Shown: piece after piece, positions 17,413 to 26,293 of the stretch
How positions within the stretch are numbered: the stretch's first letter is position 1
Layout: the number at the start of each line of letters is the position of its first letter
Assembly: GCA_017631315.1 (NCBI GenBank)
Contig: JAGBTN010000005.1
Coordinates: 1 to 64,000, forward strand
DNA length: 64,000 nt
From: Bacteroidaceae bacterium
GTDB lineage: Bacteria > Bacteroidota > Bacteroidia > Bacteroidales > Bacteroidaceae
Reading direction: 5' to 3'
The notes under the pieces: model-generated
Databases searched by the model: none
Told to the model about the DNA's origin: nothing
What the model saw: only the letters and a program-made list of their open reading frames with translations
Made by a program: the position numbers and the translations under genes

Positions 17413-19116
17413 TTACCATTGTTTTTGCAACTGTTTTTGCTGACGCTGTTGCTGAGCCTTCTGTATCTTTTCCTGCGTTGCTTTCTCGTCCTGCATCGCA
17501 GCATTCAGCATTTGCTCCGCATTCTCCCGACTCATCTGGTCTTGCTGCGGTTGCGGCTGTTGCTCGTCTTTCTTCTCCTGCTCTTGCTGTTGCTGCTGTT
17601 GTTGCTTCTCTTCTTTTTCGTCCTGCCCCTTGTCGTCTTGCTGCTGATCTTGGTTGTCCTGGTTCTGCTGGTTCTTCTTCAGTTGGAAGAGACTCAAAGC
17701 ATAGTTGTAGCGGGTCTCGTTGCAAGTCGGGTCGTTTCGTAGAGAATTCTGATAGCAAGCCACAGCCTTGTCGAACTGCTTGGCAGCCTGCAAGATGACG
17801 CCCATATTATGATATATCTGAGCCAAACGCAATTTGTCTTTCTCCAATCGGGCAGCCGTCTCATACTCCTTCATGGCATCTTCGGCTTTGTTCTGGTAGA
17901 GAAGGGCATTGCCCAAATTATAATGTGAGATTGGATTCGTATTGTCCTGTTCGATGGCCTTCTGATATTCCACCTGTGCCTTGTCGTAAACACTGTCTCG
18001 CATAAAGCGATTGCCCCTGCGGATATAGTCTCTATCGGTCTGCGACATTGCTGCCAAACTGAAGAAAAGCATCAAGAACACAGAGAACGAACGCTGACGA
18101 CGGAAGAGATTGCCCAGCCAAGTCGATTTGCTCTCCCTTTCCAAAAGCAAAACATCAATGAGTAAAAGCAGAAGTCCGATAAGTACAAATCCCTGATACT
18201 GCTCGTCGTATTCACTGTAAATCTGGCTCTCCATCTTTGTTTTGGAAAGGCGGTCAAGTTGCTCCATCAGTTTCCTCTGTGCCGAACTGCTGTTGTCGAC
18301 ATAGATATAAGAACCATTTCCTGCCGTAGCGATCTCACGACACATCTCCTCGCTCAACTTCGATACAACCGTATTGCCTTCGTTGTCAATAATATATTGT
18401 CCGGTCCCAGGAATGGGGATGGGTGCTCCGCCCGGATTACCAATACCCAAAACATAGACGCGGATACCCTGAGAAGCCGCCTGCTTGGCAGCCTCGACAG
18501 CCCTACCCTCGTTATCCTCACCATCGGTTATCACGAAAATGGCTCTGGTGACATCTTCCTGTTGGGTGAAACTGCGCATAGAAAGATTGATGGCCTCCGC
18601 AACATCCGTACCCTGAACACTTATCATCGAAGGCGAAATGGTCTCGAGGAACATCTTGGCACTCACGTAATCGCTCGTAATTGGCAACTGCACAAAGGCT
18701 TCGCCGGCAAAGACAATGAGACCAATTTTATCGTCCTTCATGCCGTCCACCATGTTGCTCACCATCATTTTTGCCTTCTCCAGACGATTGGGCTTCACAT
18801 CCTCTGCAAGCATAGAGTTGCTCACATCAAGCGCAATAATAGCCTCAATGCCAACACGTTCTCTGGTATCAAGGCGAGTTCCAAACTGCGGACGAGCCAA
18901 AGCAACAATAAAAGAAGCCAAAGCAACCATGGCAAGCCAGAATTTCACCTCCGGTCTCCAACGCGAAACACCAAGGAAAAGTTGTCTGGTCAAAACAGGG
19001 TCGCCGAAGCGTTTCACCTGCTGCTTCTTCTTAAATATAATATAATAATGTATTGCTACCAATGCCAGAAGCACTAACAACAAGTACAGATATTGTGGAC
19101 TTTCAAAGCGAAACAT
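17413..19116 (-). CDS. BatB-BatC fusion: VWA domain plus TPR protein
   Basis: A 567-residue protein. Residues 1-340 are BatB: two N-terminal membrane helices, a von Willebrand A domain with MIDAS motif DVSNS (Asp97, Ser99, Ser101), and a membrane helix about 305-325. After a short linker, FSVFLMLFFSLAAMSQ looks like a former signal peptide, then TPR repeats follow (about 360-465, including NPISHYNLGNALLYQNKAEDAMKEYETAA). The C-terminal 95 residues are almost all Gln, Glu, Lys and Asp. In Bacteroides fragilis batB and batC are separate genes; here the reading frame is continuous, and a retained internal signal-like segment marks the joint. Confidence 0.93.
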   Translation of the reverse strand: MFRFESPQYLYLLLVLLALVAIHYYIIFKKKQQVKRFGDPVLTRQLFLGVSRWRPEVKFWLAMVALASFIVALARPQFGTRLDTRERVGIEAIIALDVSNSMLAEDVKPNRLEKAKMMVSNMVDGMKDDKIGLIVFAGEAFVQLPITSDYVSAKMFLETISPSMISVQGTDVAEAINLSMRSFTQQEDVTRAIFVITDGEDNEGRAVEAAKQAASQGIRVYVLGIGNPGGAPIPIPGTGQYIIDNEGNTVVSKLSEEMCREIATAGNGSYIYVDNSSSAQRKLMEQLDRLSKTKMESQIYSEYDEQYQGFVLIGLLLLLIDVLLLERESKSTWLGNLFRRQRSFSVFLMLFFSLAAMSQTDRDYIRRGNRFMRDSVYDKAQVEYQKAIEQDNTNPISHYNLGNALLYQNKAEDAMKEYETAARLEKDKLRLAQIYHNMGVILQAAKQFDKAVACYQNSLRNDPTCNETRYNYALSLFQLKKNQQNQDNQDQQQDDKGQDEKEEKQQQQQQQEQEKKDEQQPQPQQDQMSRENAEQMLNAAMQDEKATQEKIQKAQQQRQQKQLQKQW

Positions 19117-19157
19117 CGAGGTTATTTACTATTTTACGATTTACTATTTACTTTTTT

Positions 19158-19190
19158 CTCCCTTCCCTTTAGGGGAGGGCTGGGGAGAGG
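19158..19190. repeat. G/C-rich 33-bp interspersed repeat, copy 1
   Basis: A C-rich arm, a TTTAGGGGAGGG centre and a GGGGAGAGG end lie directly against the batA stop codon (19191-19193). A second copy with the same arms abuts the rpoC stop at 49378-49410. Repeats of this look are scattered through many Bacteroidetes genomes. It can fold as a hairpin (CCCTTCCC with GGGGAGGG). Confidence 0.6.
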
Positions 19191-20189
19191 CTAAGGTATT
19201 CTCTTCAAAATGGTGTTTTGCAACAATAGTTCCAACAAGAGACAAAGCACACTGATGAGCATGAACATTCCGTATGCCTCATAGCGTTTGGAATACTGCT
19301 TCACATTCATTTTGGTCTTCTCCAACTTGTCGATCTCCTGATATACCTCATGCAATTTCTGGTTGTTCGTGGCACGATAGAACTCGCCATCTGTCTTTCG
19401 TGCAATTTCGGCAAGTGTCTTAGTGTCAATCTCAACAGGAACGTTGACATATTCTATGTGGCCACCAACCGGATAAGGGTAGCGGGCAGTGCCGTTCGTG
19501 CCAACACCAATGGTATAAACACGAATGCCAAAACTCTTCGCAATATCGGCTGCCGTATTGGGACTTATTTGTCCGCAGTTGTTCGTGCCGTCGGTAAGTA
19601 GGATGATGACTTTGCTTTTCGCCTTACTGTCCTTGAGGCGCGACAATGCATTGGCAATACCCATGCCGATGGCAGTACCGTCATCGATGAGACCACGCTG
19701 TGCCATATCAACCTTCATACCATTGAGCAAGTTCAGGAGAACCGCATGGTCAACAGTCATTGGGCACTGGGTGTATGCCTCGCCGGCAAAGAGTGTAAGA
19801 CCGATATTATCGTCCGGGCGACCGCTAATGAACTCCAAAGCAACATTCTTGGCAGCCTCTATGCGATTAGGTTTCAAGTCTTCTGCCAGCATACTCGTGC
19901 TGACGTCCATGCAAAGCATGATGTCAATACCTTCGGTGTGCTTGCTGCTCCAACTGTTTGATGTTTGAGGACGAGCCAATGCTATCACTGCAAAAACATA
20001 ACAAGCCAGCCTTAAAACGAGAGGCAAATGCAGCAAACGCTGCCGAAGACTCTTGGGAGCCTGAAACATAGCCTCTGTGCTGCTTACACGAATGGACGGT
20101 GTAGATGTCTTATGCTTGAACCAATACCAAACAACATATGGTATTACAAGCAACAACAAAAGCAGATATAGTGGATTTTCGAATGTCAT
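19191..20189 (-). CDS. batA: BatA: membrane-anchored VWA protein
   Basis: A 332-residue protein with two N-terminal membrane helices (about 5-23 and 57-74), a VWA domain with a complete MIDAS (DVSTS, Asp95, Ser97, Ser99; later Thr and Asp in LTDGTNNCG), and a C-terminal membrane helix (MFMLISVLCLLLELLL). It matches BatA of the aerotolerance operon and is a close paralogue of the BatB half of the next gene. It starts 12 bp after the preceding gene; the gap to batBC (74 bp) holds a G/C-rich repeat. Confidence 0.93.
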   Translation of the reverse strand: MTFENPLYLLLLLLVIPYVVWYWFKHKTSTPSIRVSSTEAMFQAPKSLRQRLLHLPLVLRLACYVFAVIALARPQTSNSWSSKHTEGIDIMLCMDVSTSMLAEDLKPNRIEAAKNVALEFISGRPDDNIGLTLFAGEAYTQCPMTVDHAVLLNLLNGMKVDMAQRGLIDDGTAIGMGIANALSRLKDSKAKSKVIILLTDGTNNCGQISPNTAADIAKSFGIRVYTIGVGTNGTARYPYPVGGHIEYVNVPVEIDTKTLAEIARKTDGEFYRATNNQKLHEVYQEIDKLEKTKMNVKQYSKRYEAYGMFMLISVLCLLLELLLQNTILKRIP

Positions 20190-20201
20190 ATCACTTTGTC
20201 T

Positions 20202-21278
20202 TTACATTAACAAGTCGGCCGAACGCCATACCATCCAAGCCAACAAGGCTACAGAAAGTACTACAAGTACTACCATTGCGATGCGCATCATCTTGACCTG
20301 TGTTAGACGTTTTTGGTCGGTTTCCTTGATGATTTCGGGTTCCGGCTTTGCATTTGGATCGACCTCAATCTTTGTCTGATTAACGTACTCAACGGCAGCA
20401 ACAAGGTTGGCATCGTTTTCATTGATGAGTGTACTGTACTTGGCAAACTTGACAAGGTCGGCCGTTCGGAATATCTCTCGCAGTTCGTCGAGTGCCTCTT
20501 CGTTGTTTTCTGCAATGAGTTGTTCTATGATTTCGCTGGAGGTCATTTCCATCGCGTTGAATCCATAACGGTCGCGTATATAGTTGCGAAGAGCATCGGT
20601 AAGCAGGGTGTAATATTCCTTGCTGTCCTCTTCTGCCCATTTACGCTCGCTCTTGATACGTTCTATCTCGTCCATTGCAACTTGATGCGGTGGCAGTTTC
20701 TTCTTTCTCCGTATGAAGCGGACAATTGGTTTGCCGTGCTTGACATGATAGAAAAGCACGCCGATGCAAGCGAGCATCAGGAGAAAAAGTAATCCTCCGA
20801 AAGCAACCGTTCGCCATTCTGCCCAAAGAAATGGGAGTTCCATAATGCCATTTGGCGGAAAATAGCGGTCGAGATGGAGCGTATCCACATCAACAGTATA
20901 AACCTTCAGCACAAGGTTGTTCGACTCGTAACGGGAGGTATCGACCATTACCTGCATTGGTGGCAGATAATAGAATGCAGAATCCCAAGCCGTAATGGTG
21001 TAGGCCTGACTGACTGTCATGCGTTTTCCTTCGTTCAGGATTGCGGTGTCGGGCTTATCGACATGTACCACTTCGACATTGGGGACTAACTCTTGTCCCT
21101 TCTTGATGTCGGGCATCTGGAGTTTTTGCTCGGCATCGAAGGTTACGCTAAGCGTGAGACCCGTCTGCTGTCCGATGAAGAGTTGGAGCGAATCCAGTTT
21201 CACATCGACCTGGACTTGCGCCTTTGCTCCTGCAAAGAGGAGTATTAACAGGAGAATTAGGTATTTGCGTTTTGCCAT
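20202..21278 (-). CDS. Bat-operon membrane protein of unknown role (DUF4381-like)
   Basis: A 358-residue protein with signal peptide ending in FAGAKA, an extracytoplasmic beta-rich domain (about 20-155), a membrane helix (about 162-185), a basic, helical cytoplasmic segment (LPPHQVAMDEIERIKSERKW, then YYTLLTDALRNYIRDRYGFNAMEMTSSEII) and a final membrane helix. Proteins of this shape sit between the DUF58 and batA genes in Bacteroidetes Bat operons. The helical segment resembles DUF4381 and the tail of BatD. Four-base gap to the DUF58 gene. No catalytic motif is visible. Confidence 0.75.
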   Translation of the reverse strand: MAKRKYLILLLILLFAGAKAQVQVDVKLDSLQLFIGQQTGLTLSVTFDAEQKLQMPDIKKGQELVPNVEVVHVDKPDTAILNEGKRMTVSQAYTITAWDSAFYYLPPMQVMVDTSRYESNNLVLKVYTVDVDTLHLDRYFPPNGIMELPFLWAEWRTVAFGGLLFLLMLACIGVLFYHVKHGKPIVRFIRRKKKLPPHQVAMDEIERIKSERKWAEEDSKEYYTLLTDALRNYIRDRYGFNAMEMTSSEIIEQLIAENNEEALDELREIFRTADLVKFAKYSTLINENDANLVAAVEYVNQTKIEVDPNAKPEPEIIKETDQKRLTQVKMMRIAMVVLVVLSVALLAWMVWRSADLLM

Positions 21279-21282
21279 TTAC

Positions 21283-22152
21283 TTATTTACGATTTGCGAA
21301 TAAACTCCTAAGTACACTCACATAATCCTGGTCTGTTCGCACACTGACGGCATCGACCTTGCTACGGCTGAAAGTGTCCTTGAGGCGCATTGACTGTTGC
21401 TTCCACCACCTGGCCTGCGCCTCTCGTACAGCGCGGCTGCTTGTATCTATGATTCGTTCCTGACCTGTTTCGGCATCATGCACCTTCAGGAGGCCTACGT
21501 CTGGCAGTTCTGCCACACGCTTATCGTAAACCTGGATGGCTACAACATCGTGCTTGTGAGATGCGATGGAAAGGGGCTTCTGGAAGGAATGTTGGTCGAT
21601 GAAGTCGCTCAACATAAAGGCGATGCAACGACGTTTGAGGGCTCGTGTCAGGTATTCCAATGCAAAAGCAATGTTCGTCTGCTGGCTCTCTGGCTTATAT
21701 TCCAGGAGTTCTCGAATGATGTAGAGGATGTGTTTGCGTCCTTTCTTTGGCGGGATGAACTTCTCTATCTTGTCGGAGAAGAAGATGACGCCTATCTTGT
21801 CGTTATTCTGAATGGCGGAGAAGGCAAGTGTTGCTGCAATCTCGGTCACCATATCGCGTTTGAATTGCTTCACGGAACCAAAGTCGAGACTGCCACTGAC
21901 ATCGACAAGCAGCATCACCGTCAGTTCTCGTTCCTCCTCGAAGACTTTGATGTAGGGTTTTCCGAAGCGGGCTGTTACGTTCCATTCAATGTCGCGGATG
22001 TCGTCGCCATACTGGTATTCGCGCACTTCGGAAAAGGTCATACCACGCCCTTTGAAGGCGGAGTGGTATTCGCCTGCGAAGATGTTGCTGCTCAGGCCTC
22101 GGGTTTTTATCTCGATTCGCCTGACCTTTTTTAGTATCTCGTTTGTTTCCAC
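21283..22152 (-). CDS. DUF58 protein, VWA-like partner of MoxR
   Basis: A 289-residue cytoplasmic protein with the DUF58 signature GMTFSEVREYQYGDDIRDIEWNVTAR followed by a VWA-like metal site (LLVDVSGSLDFGS). The start codon is GTG; the sequence after it (ETNEILKKVRRIEIKTRGLS) matches the normal N-terminus of this family, so the start is well supported despite not being ATG. Only two bases separate it from the moxR stop. MoxR/DUF58 pairs are thought to work as a chaperone system that activates or inserts the VWA proteins encoded next to them. Confidence 0.92.
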   Translation of the reverse strand: METNEILKKVRRIEIKTRGLSSNIFAGEYHSAFKGRGMTFSEVREYQYGDDIRDIEWNVTARFGKPYIKVFEEERELTVMLLVDVSGSLDFGSVKQFKRDMVTEIAATLAFSAIQNNDKIGVIFFSDKIEKFIPPKKGRKHILYIIRELLEYKPESQQTNIAFALEYLTRALKRRCIAFMLSDFIDQHSFQKPLSIASHKHDVVAIQVYDKRVAELPDVGLLKVHDAETGQERIIDTSSRAVREAQARWWKQQSMRLKDTFSRSKVDAVSVRTDQDYVSVLRSLFANRK

Positions 22153-22154
22153 AA

Positions 22155-23150
22155 TCAGGGTACCTCGACCTTATTGACAATCTTACTGATGATTTCTTCG
22201 CTGGCGATGTTGTTGGCTTCTGCCTCATAGGTCAGGCCGATGCGATGGCGAAGCACGTCGTGAGCCACGCTGCGAACGTCTTCGGGGATGACATAGCCAC
22301 GGCGTTTGATGAAGGCATAGGCGCGAGCTGCCAGAGCCAGGTTGATGCTGGCACGGGGAGAGCCGCCGAATTCGATGTAGTCCTTTATTTCTTTCAGGCC
22401 ATACTTCTCGGGGTAGCGTGTGCAGAAGACGATGTCGGCGATGTATTGTTCAATCTTTTCGTCGAGATATACCTCGCGGACAATCTCGCGAGCCTTCATG
22501 ATTTCGTCTGTGCTGAGCACGGGTTTCACGCTTTGTTTCTCGCCCTTAATCTGCTGACGGATGATGAGTTTCTCTTCTTCGAGCTTGGGATAGTCGATGA
22601 CTACCTTGAGCATGAAGCGGTCCACCTGTGCCTCGGGCAGGGGATAGGTACCTTCCTGCTCTATGGGGTTCTGTGTGGCGAGCACGAGGAAAGGCTTCGG
22701 GAGTTGGAATGTTGTCTTGCCGATGGTGACCTGACGCTCTTGCATGGCCTCGAGGAGGGCACTCTGCACCTTGGCAGGAGCGCGGTTGATTTCGTCGGCC
22801 AGCACGAAGTTGGCAAACACAGGACCTTGCTCCACCTGGAACTTCTCGTCCTTCTGGCTGTAAATCATTGTGCCGATGACGTCGGCAGGCAAGAGGTCGG
22901 GGGTAAACTGTATGCGGCTGAACTTGGAGTCCACCAGTTGTGCGAGCGTCTTGATGGCCATTGTCTTTGCAAGACCCGGTACGCCTTCCAACAGAACATG
23001 TCCGTCGCTCAGCAGACCGATGAGCAGCGACTCCACCAAATGCTTCTGTCCTACGATAACCTGATTCATTCCCGTCACGAGATTCGTGACGAAACCACTT
23101 TGTCTTTCTATGCGTTCATTTAGTTCGCGAATGTCTATTGATTCTGCCAT
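22155..23150 (-). CDS. moxR: MoxR-family AAA+ ATPase, first gene of Bat operon
   Basis: A 331-residue AAA+ ATPase: Walker A GVPGLAKT (residues 56-63), Walker B with VLADEINRAP, sensor 1 with LATQNPIEQEGTYPLPEAQVDRF. I chose ATG 23150 (MAESIDIRELNERI) over an upstream in-frame codon because a consensus promoter lies at 23184-23215. MoxR proteins are ATP-driven chaperones that act with DUF58 and VWA proteins. It leads a run of ten further genes with mostly 0-30-bp gaps. Confidence 0.93.
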   Translation of the reverse strand: MAESIDIRELNERIERQSGFVTNLVTGMNQVIVGQKHLVESLLIGLLSDGHVLLEGVPGLAKTMAIKTLAQLVDSKFSRIQFTPDLLPADVIGTMIYSQKDEKFQVEQGPVFANFVLADEINRAPAKVQSALLEAMQERQVTIGKTTFQLPKPFLVLATQNPIEQEGTYPLPEAQVDRFMLKVVIDYPKLEEEKLIIRQQIKGEKQSVKPVLSTDEIMKAREIVREVYLDEKIEQYIADIVFCTRYPEKYGLKEIKDYIEFGGSPRASINLALAARAYAFIKRRGYVIPEDVRSVAHDVLRHRIGLTYEAEANNIASEEIISKIVNKVEVP

Positions 23151-23183
23151 ACTATATGTGTTGATTGTTGTTCTATTCGGGCA

Positions 23184-23215
23184 CAAAATTACACAATTCC
23201 GCCCTATCCGCCAAA
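23184..23215 (-). promoter_or_regulatory. Consensus promoter for the moxR-bat operon
   Basis: Read on the - strand: TTTG (23212-23215), 20-bp spacer, TAATTTTG (23184-23191). Both elements match the Bacteroidetes housekeeping consensus exactly. The moxR ATG is about 34 bp downstream of the -7 element. Confidence 0.8.
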
Positions 23216-23398
23216 CTCGAAATGATAAATAAAGTTATCACTATGTTTAATTCTGTTAAAACGGCAGGTTTATGACGAGCACAACGGGTTATAACCACCT
23301 GTTTTGGCATGAGTTCCGGAGTCTGCCTAAAGGCAGTGTTGGCATAAGAATACATTCGGCGATTCTGTTGTGCCAAAGGTCAACGACAAGCATCCTGT

Positions 23399-23530
23399 AC
23401 CTCTCTGGAAAACATCTACTGCCTAATTGCCCAAACAGGTGTACCTTTCCGCCCGATTAGGCGTGCCTTGTTGCCCAACTTGGCAGTAGATGTTTTTCGG
23501 CGAGGCATGCAAGATGTAAAACAATGGTAT
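23399..23530. repeat. 22-bp-period array, locus F (6 units)
   Basis: Units start at 23399, 23421, 23443, 23465, 23487 and 23509. Units 2 to 4 follow the pattern nCCT....TGCCCAA....GGC; unit 4 holds the dyad core TTGCCCAACTTGG. A perfect 15-bp inverted repeat, AAAACATCTACTGCC at 23409-23423 and its complement at 23482-23496, brackets the middle units. It lies between the terminator of the HU-LysM gene and the moxR promoter. The rest of the gap (23216-23398) shows only a small TGCCTaaAGGCA hairpin. Confidence 0.75.
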
Positions 23531-23560
23531 GCAACAACATACAAAACCTCACACAAAAGC

Positions 23561-23593
23561 AAAGGGCCTTGGCAAGTGTATCTGCCAAGACCC
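23561..23593 (-). terminator. Terminator of the ftsY-rimO-HU operon
   Basis: On the - strand, GGGTCTTGGCA pairs with TGCCAAGGCCC around a short loop (23574-23593) and is followed by a T-rich run (23561-23573). It lies 30 bp after the HU-LysM stop. Confidence 0.65.
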
Positions 23594-23622
23594 TCAATAT
23601 CTCTGCGTCGTTCTCCCGACTG

Positions 23623-24648
23623 TTATTCTATTTCCTGCAGTTCGGGCAACTTGATTTCCTGACCGATGGGCACCTTGTCGGGATTGGAGAATGCATTGTG
23701 AACAATGATGTACTGCGCCATCTCCTTGTCGCCATACTCCTTCAAGGCAATCCTGGTAATGTAATCACCCGGTTTCATGACGTGCGTCTTCCGTGTGCCG
23801 ACAATCTTATATTTGCCGTCCGGGACCTGAGCATACTGTACTTCTTCGACGGGTTCCACCTGAACAGGCTCCGCCTTTATCGTATCTGGAGCAGCCTCAA
23901 CCACCTGCTGTTTGACAGGTTCCTGCTTCTGTTTTGGCAAAAGGCCCTCCAGCAGTGAATAGTGTCCCACAAAATAACTGAAGACACAAAGCAGCAGCGC
24001 AACAACAATCATGACAAACGTCTTCACCCCACCTCGCGGCTTCTTCTGCTCCGCCTTCATGGTTTCCTGCTTCACCGGCTCTTCCTTCTTTTCCTCCGGC
24101 ACTGCCACAACCTCTTCTTCGACTTCCACCACTGGCTCCGGCTCACTCTTCTCCGGCTCAGAAGAAGGCAGTTCCTCACTCTCTTCTGCAGAAGGCGTCA
24201 CCTGCTCCGCAGCAGATTCCTGCTCGAGAGCCACTTCCGGTTCAGCCTGTTGCTCAACAACTTCTGGCTCCACCACAGCCTCGGGTTCCTCCTGAGGCAC
24301 ACGCTCCATGTCTTCCAGATTCGTCTCGTCGTTGATAACAACAGTCTGGAAGTCGGCAAAAGGTCTGTTGACAGCATCCCGAAGAGAAGCCTCCGGCGTG
24401 AAAGAAAGCTTGGAATGTCCGGGAATAACTATACGCTCACCAGTATGAACATTAACACTTTCACGGTCATTCACATCGATAAGCTTAAATGTGCCAAGAC
24501 CTTTCACCTTGACAAGCTTGTCAGTCTTCACATTCTCCGCAATCGAATCAAAGAATTCCTTAAGGAATGCCTCAGCCTTTTTCTGTGGCATGCCCATCTT
24601 CTGAGCCAATGTGCGAGCAAGCTGCGAAAGGGTAATTTTGTTTTCCAT
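23623..24648 (-). CDS. HU-domain protein with membrane helix and LysM domain
   Basis: A 341-residue protein. Residues 1-95 are an HU/IHF-like DNA-binding domain (ITLSQLARTLAQKMGMPQKKAEAFLKEF, then GLGTFKL). A long Glu/Pro/Val-rich linker (about 110-210) follows, then one membrane helix (FVMIVVALLLCVFSYFV) and a C-terminal LysM domain (THVMKPGDYITRIALKEYGDK, IVHNAF). The topology suggests DNA on the cytoplasmic side tied through the membrane to peptidoglycan. This fusion is widespread in Bacteroidetes; its role is not established. It starts 17 bp after the single-domain HU gene. Confidence 0.88.
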   Translation of the reverse strand: MENKITLSQLARTLAQKMGMPQKKAEAFLKEFFDSIAENVKTDKLVKVKGLGTFKLIDVNDRESVNVHTGERIVIPGHSKLSFTPEASLRDAVNRPFADFQTVVINDETNLEDMERVPQEEPEAVVEPEVVEQQAEPEVALEQESAAEQVTPSAEESEELPSSEPEKSEPEPVVEVEEEVVAVPEEKKEEPVKQETMKAEQKKPRGGVKTFVMIVVALLLCVFSYFVGHYSLLEGLLPKQKQEPVKQQVVEAAPDTIKAEPVQVEPVEEVQYAQVPDGKYKIVGTRKTHVMKPGDYITRIALKEYGDKEMAQYIIVHNAFSNPDKVPIGQEIKLPELQEIE

Positions 24649-24665
24649 AGAGTATGTCGTATCTG

Positions 24666-24944
24666 CTAAGTGTTCTTGACTTTCCCCTTGAGCGCTGTGT
24701 TGGGCTTGAAACTCACCGCCATCTTGGGCGGAACAAGCATGCGCTGTTTGGTAACAGGGTTAACTAAAACGCGTTCCAACTTCTTTTTAACCTCAAAAGT
24801 GCCAAAGCCAGGAACAAAAACAGCGTTCTCCTCCAACAGTTCGTTGGTGATGGCAGAGACCGTAGCACCCACCAATGAAGCAACCTCTTTGCTGCTCATC
24901 TTGGTGCGATTCGCCAAGTCTGCTATGAATTCCTTGTTATTCAT
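24666..24944 (-). CDS. HU-family DNA-binding protein
   Basis: A 92-residue histone-like protein of normal length, with FVPGFGTFEVKKK and the DNA-contacting arm containing VNPVTKQRMLVPPKMAVSFKPN. HU dimers bend and compact DNA. The gene lies 26 bp downstream of rimO, in the ftsY-rimO-HU-HU/LysM series. Confidence 0.93.
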   Translation of the reverse strand: MNNKEFIADLANRTKMSSKEVASLVGATVSAITNELLEENAVFVPGFGTFEVKKKLERVLVNPVTKQRMLVPPKMAVSFKPNTALKGKVKNT

Positions 24945-24970
24945 TCTATCGATGGATTTAGTATATTTCT

Positions 24971-26293
24971 TTATGCCTCGCAGCTCCCAACCTTAATTAC
25001 ATTTGCATAGAGGTCGAAATCGTCTGCACTTTCCACATATACCTTGCAGAACACTCCCGGACAAAGGCCAAGTGCATCGACCTTCTTGATCAACACTTCC
25101 GGGTCAACCTCTGGGGAATCAAACTCAGTGCGGCCTACCAGATATTCGCCCTCCTCACGGTCAATGACAACCGGAAGTTGCCTTCCCACCTTGCCTTGCT
25201 GCACGTCGGCACTGATTTGCTGCTGCAAACGCATCAGTTTGCTAAGGCGTGCCTGCTTCACATCGTCGGGCACATCGTCCTTCAAGTGCTTGGCGCTGTA
25301 AGTACCTTCCTCTTCGCTATAGGCAAAAGCCCCCATGCGTTCGAACTTCGCCCACTTGACAAAGTCCAACAACTGCTGGAAATCCTCGTCGGTTTCGCCT
25401 GGATAACCAACCATAAACGTTGTGCGCAAATGGATGCCCGGTACTTCTCTGCGTATGGTTTCTATGAGTTCGTAAGTCTGTTTGCTTGTGAAGTTTCGTC
25501 GCATAGCCTGCAACTGGTTGTCGCTGATGTGCTGCAATGCGATGTCAAGGTACTTGCAAACATTGTTATGTCGCGCCATAACTTCCAGCAGTTCCAATGG
25601 GAAATTGGCCGGATAGGCATAGTGAAGTCTTATCCATGCAACACCAGGAACCCGAGCGATGCGGTCGATGAGTTCTGCTATCATCTGCTTACCATAGATA
25701 TCCGTACCGTAAGCCGTCAGTTCTTGGGCAACGATTTGGAACTCTACGACACCCTTTGTCACCAAAGTTTCCACTTCTGTCAGGATATCTTCTATGGTGC
25801 GACTCTTCTGTTTTCCGGTAATTATCGGGATGGCACAATAGGCACAATGGCGGTTGCAGCCTTCGCTTATCTTGAGATAGGCATAGTGGGAGGGAGTAGT
25901 CAGACGGCGATTCGTCATTTCCTCTGCATGGAATGTCTGCCCGAGGTCTGCAACGATCTGTTCCCAGTCGAACTTACCATAGAAACAATCCACTTCCGGC
26001 AACTCGTCCTGAAGTTCCTTGAGGTAGCGTTCGGAAAGGCATCCCATGACGATAAGCCGGCGGAGTTTGCCTTCTTGCTTGCGCTTAACGAACCTCAGTA
26101 TTGTGTCTATGCTCTCTTCCTTTGCATCCCCGATGAAGCCACAGGTGTTCACAATGGCTATTTCTCCTTCAGGATTGTCGGAATCGTGCGTTACCGAATA
26201 ACCGCCCAACTCCAGCTGATGGATGAGTTTCTCGCTGTCAACAAGGTTTTTGCTGCAGCCGAGGGTGATGATATCTATAGTGCGGGATTTCAT
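24971..26293 (-). CDS. rimO: RimO: ribosomal protein S12 methylthiotransferase
   Basis: A 440-residue radical SAM enzyme. The N-terminal MTTase domain begins IDIITLGCSKNLVDSEKL (Cys13), the radical SAM cluster motif is CNRHCAYC, and a C-terminal TRAM domain includes YLVGRTEFDSPEVDPEV. GCSKN at the N-terminus and the overall length separate RimO from MiaB. It adds a methylthio group to the conserved aspartate of ribosomal protein S12. Its start overlaps the ftsY stop by 4 bp. Confidence 0.95.
   Translation of the reverse strand: MKSRTIDIITLGCSKNLVDSEKLIHQLELGGYSVTHDSDNPEGEIAIVNTCGFIGDAKEESIDTILRFVKRKQEGKLRRLIVMGCLSERYLKELQDELPEVDCFYGKFDWEQIVADLGQTFHAEEMTNRRLTTPSHYAYLKISEGCNRHCAYCAIPIITGKQKSRTIEDILTEVETLVTKGVVEFQIVAQELTAYGTDIYGKQMIAELIDRIARVPGVAWIRLHYAYPANFPLELLEVMARHNNVCKYLDIALQHISDNQLQAMRRNFTSKQTYELIETIRREVPGIHLRTTFMVGYPGETDEDFQQLLDFVKWAKFERMGAFAYSEEEGTYSAKHLKDDVPDDVKQARLSKLMRLQQQISADVQQGKVGRQLPVVIDREEGEYLVGRTEFDSPEVDPEVLIKKVDALGLCPGVFCKVYVESADDFDLYANVIKVGSCEA

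Noticed and set aside
22143..23123. A 326-codon open frame on the + strand
   Set aside because: Antisense to moxR; it exists because moxR avoids certain codons.
23300..23345. Further 22-bp units upstream of array F
   Set aside because: TTGGCAT recurs but 35 bp apart and out of register; not counted.
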